Of a stretch of DNA of 64,000 bases, positions 63,140-64,000 are shown one piece after another. The stretch lies in assembly GCA_034399355.1 (NCBI GenBank), contig JAXMMT010000037.1:1-64000 (forward strand). The letters run 5' to 3'. Position numbers and translations under genes: made by a program. The notes beneath the pieces were generated by a model. It did not search any database and had not been told where the DNA came from. It saw only the letters and a program-made list of their open reading frames with translations. This DNA comes from UBA2279 sp034399355 (GTDB taxonomy: Bacteria; Actinomycetota; Coriobacteriia; Anaerosomatales; Anaerosomataceae). Position 1 is the stretch's first letter. Each line of letters starts with the position of its first letter.

Positions 63140-64000
63140 GAGGCCACCTCCCCGGCCGTCACGGATGTCAGGCGGGCGAAGTAGTCCTCAAGCGACTCCC
63201 GCTTCGGCGTGACCGACAGGATCGTACCCCCGGCGTCATCGACGGCGTCGACCACCGTGCGAACAGCCGCGTCCCTGACGGAGAATACCCACAGGCTGCC
63301 CGAGACCGCGACATCTATGGCGACTTCGCGGACGGCTGTGGGAAGCTCGGCCAAACCCCGCACACGCATGGACGTCTGATCGCTCACGTTCAAGAGCTCC
63401 TCGATCTTGCCTTCAGCGGCGACCCTGCCCTCGCTGAGGATAGTCACGCGATCGCACACAGCCTCCACCTCGGATAGCTGATGAGACGAGAGCAGCACGG
63501 TCGTGCCTTTGGAGCGCAGTTCGAGCATCAGGCTCCGTACGTCGCGCTGGCCGACCGGGTCCAGCCCGGACGCAGGCTCATCGAGAATGACGACCTCAGG
63601 TTTCCCGATGATGGCCTGGGCGATACCCAGTCGCTGCAACATGCCCCGAGAGAACTTGGAGAGCTCGGTATGCTCTGACCCGCGTAATCCGACCCTGGCG
63701 AGGAGTCCCGTGCTCCTGTCATTCAGCTCACTGCTCGGAACGCCGGCAAGTGTGCCGTAGAAGCGCAAAGCGTGTAGTGCGGTGAGGTGCTGCGGGAAGT
63801 ACGGCTGCTCGGGAAGGAATCCGAGCGAGCGTCGTCCACGGGGGCTGGTTGAGTCCTCGCCGAGCACTTCGAACGTGCCGGCGGTGGGCCTCACGAGTCC
63901 GATCAGCATCTTCAGGGTCGTGGTTTTCCCGGCACCGTTCGGACCCAGAAGACCGTGAATCGTCCCACGCTCGACAGTCAAAGAGACGCCGTCCACGGCT
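63136..64000 (-). CDS. ABC transporter ATP-binding protein (N-terminus off window)
   Basis: Motor subunit of the ABC-2 exporter. About 288 codons are present; the frame stays open at the right edge, entering as AVDGVSLTVERG, so some 15-25 residues are missing. Walker A GLLGPNGAGKTTTLK, Q-loop FLPEQPYFPQH, signature KFSRGMLQRLGIAQA, Walker B VVILDEPASGLDP and H-loop LLSSHQLSEVE are all present. A C-terminal extension of about 80 residues follows, as in NatA/CcmA-type ATPases. Confidence 0.94.
   Translation of the reverse strand, partial: AVDGVSLTVERGTIHGLLGPNGAGKTTTLKMLIGLVRPTAGTFEVLGEDSTSPRGRRSLGFLPEQPYFPQHLTALHALRFYGTLAGVPSSELNDRSTGLLARVGLRGSEHTELSKFSRGMLQRLGIAQAIIGKPEVVILDEPASGLDPVGQRDVRSLMLELRSKGTTVLLSSHQLSEVEAVCDRVTILSEGRVAAEGKIEELLNVSDQTSMRVRGLAELPTAVREVAIDVAVSGSLWVFSVRDAAVRTVVDAVDDAGGTILSVTPKRESLEDYFARLTSVTAGEVAS

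Overview
This is GC-rich chromosomal DNA from a bacterium with a cell wall. The start codons (many GTG, some TTG) and gene content point to a deep-branching Actinomycetota, possibly a Coriobacteriia/OPB41-type lineage; that is inference, with no marker gene tested. Two signs conflict usefully. The block tlyA-nadK-recN-steA-steB ... pyrG ... xerD matches the order known from Mycobacterium (Rv1694-Rv1701 region). The block yqeG-aroE-[pil]-aroC-aroK-aroB-aroQ-pepQ-efp-acc-asp23-nusB-xseB-dxs resembles Clostridia. MurE has the DNPR motif of meso-diaminopimelate enzymes. I saw no tRNA, rRNA, CRISPR array, insertion sequence or prophage.

Layout, left to right (almost everything is on the minus strand, so transcription runs right to left). 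1-8.8 kb: the head of the division/cell-wall (dcw) cluster, mraZ-rsmH-ftsL-ftsI-murE-murF-mraY-murD, with an array of MraZ boxes over a likely promoter; murD runs off the left edge. 9.1-10.4 kb: two plus-strand genes, a 54-residue membrane protein with its own promoter and terminator, and a DUF4349 lipoprotein. 10.5-15.7 kb: a BMP-type nucleoside ABC transporter operon with a coupled 107-residue membrane protein. 15.8-25.2 kb: xerD, alanine dehydrogenase, a DUF3866 protein, a PepT-like peptidase, CTP synthase, a MraY/WecA-like transferase and a large phosphatase-like membrane protein. 25.4-27.7 kb: murJ and a family 2 glycosyltransferase on the plus strand.

27.7-44.4 kb: steB, steA, recN, nadK, tlyA, dxs, xseB, nusB, an Asp23 protein, accC, a carboxyltransferase-BCCP fusion, efp, pepQ, aroQ, an aroK-aroB fusion and aroC. 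44.5-60.3 kb: a full type IV pilus locus. It has two PilB motors with a PATAN (DUF4388) protein and a small GTPase between them, then PilT, PilC, the major pilin PilA (own terminator), prepilin peptidase PilD, three minor pilins and PilM-N-O plus a PilP-like protein. 60.3-64 kb: aroE, a YqeG phosphatase, a secreted TPR-like protein and an ABC-2 exporter whose ATPase runs off the right edge.

How it works together: the left and middle parts make and flip cell-wall precursors and time division (dcw, MurJ, SteAB). The aro genes make chorismate and bracket the pilus locus on both sides, with aroE overlapping pilB by 4 bp. The most notable material is the PilB-PATAN-GTPase-PilB unit, in which three of the four proteins carry the same MshEN-like repeat. 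It looks like a regulatory switch, perhaps cyclic-di-GMP dependent, deciding which extension motor powers the pilus. Second is a pyruvate/oxaloacetate-type carboxyltransferase fused to an AccB-like domain, sitting exactly where accB usually lies.
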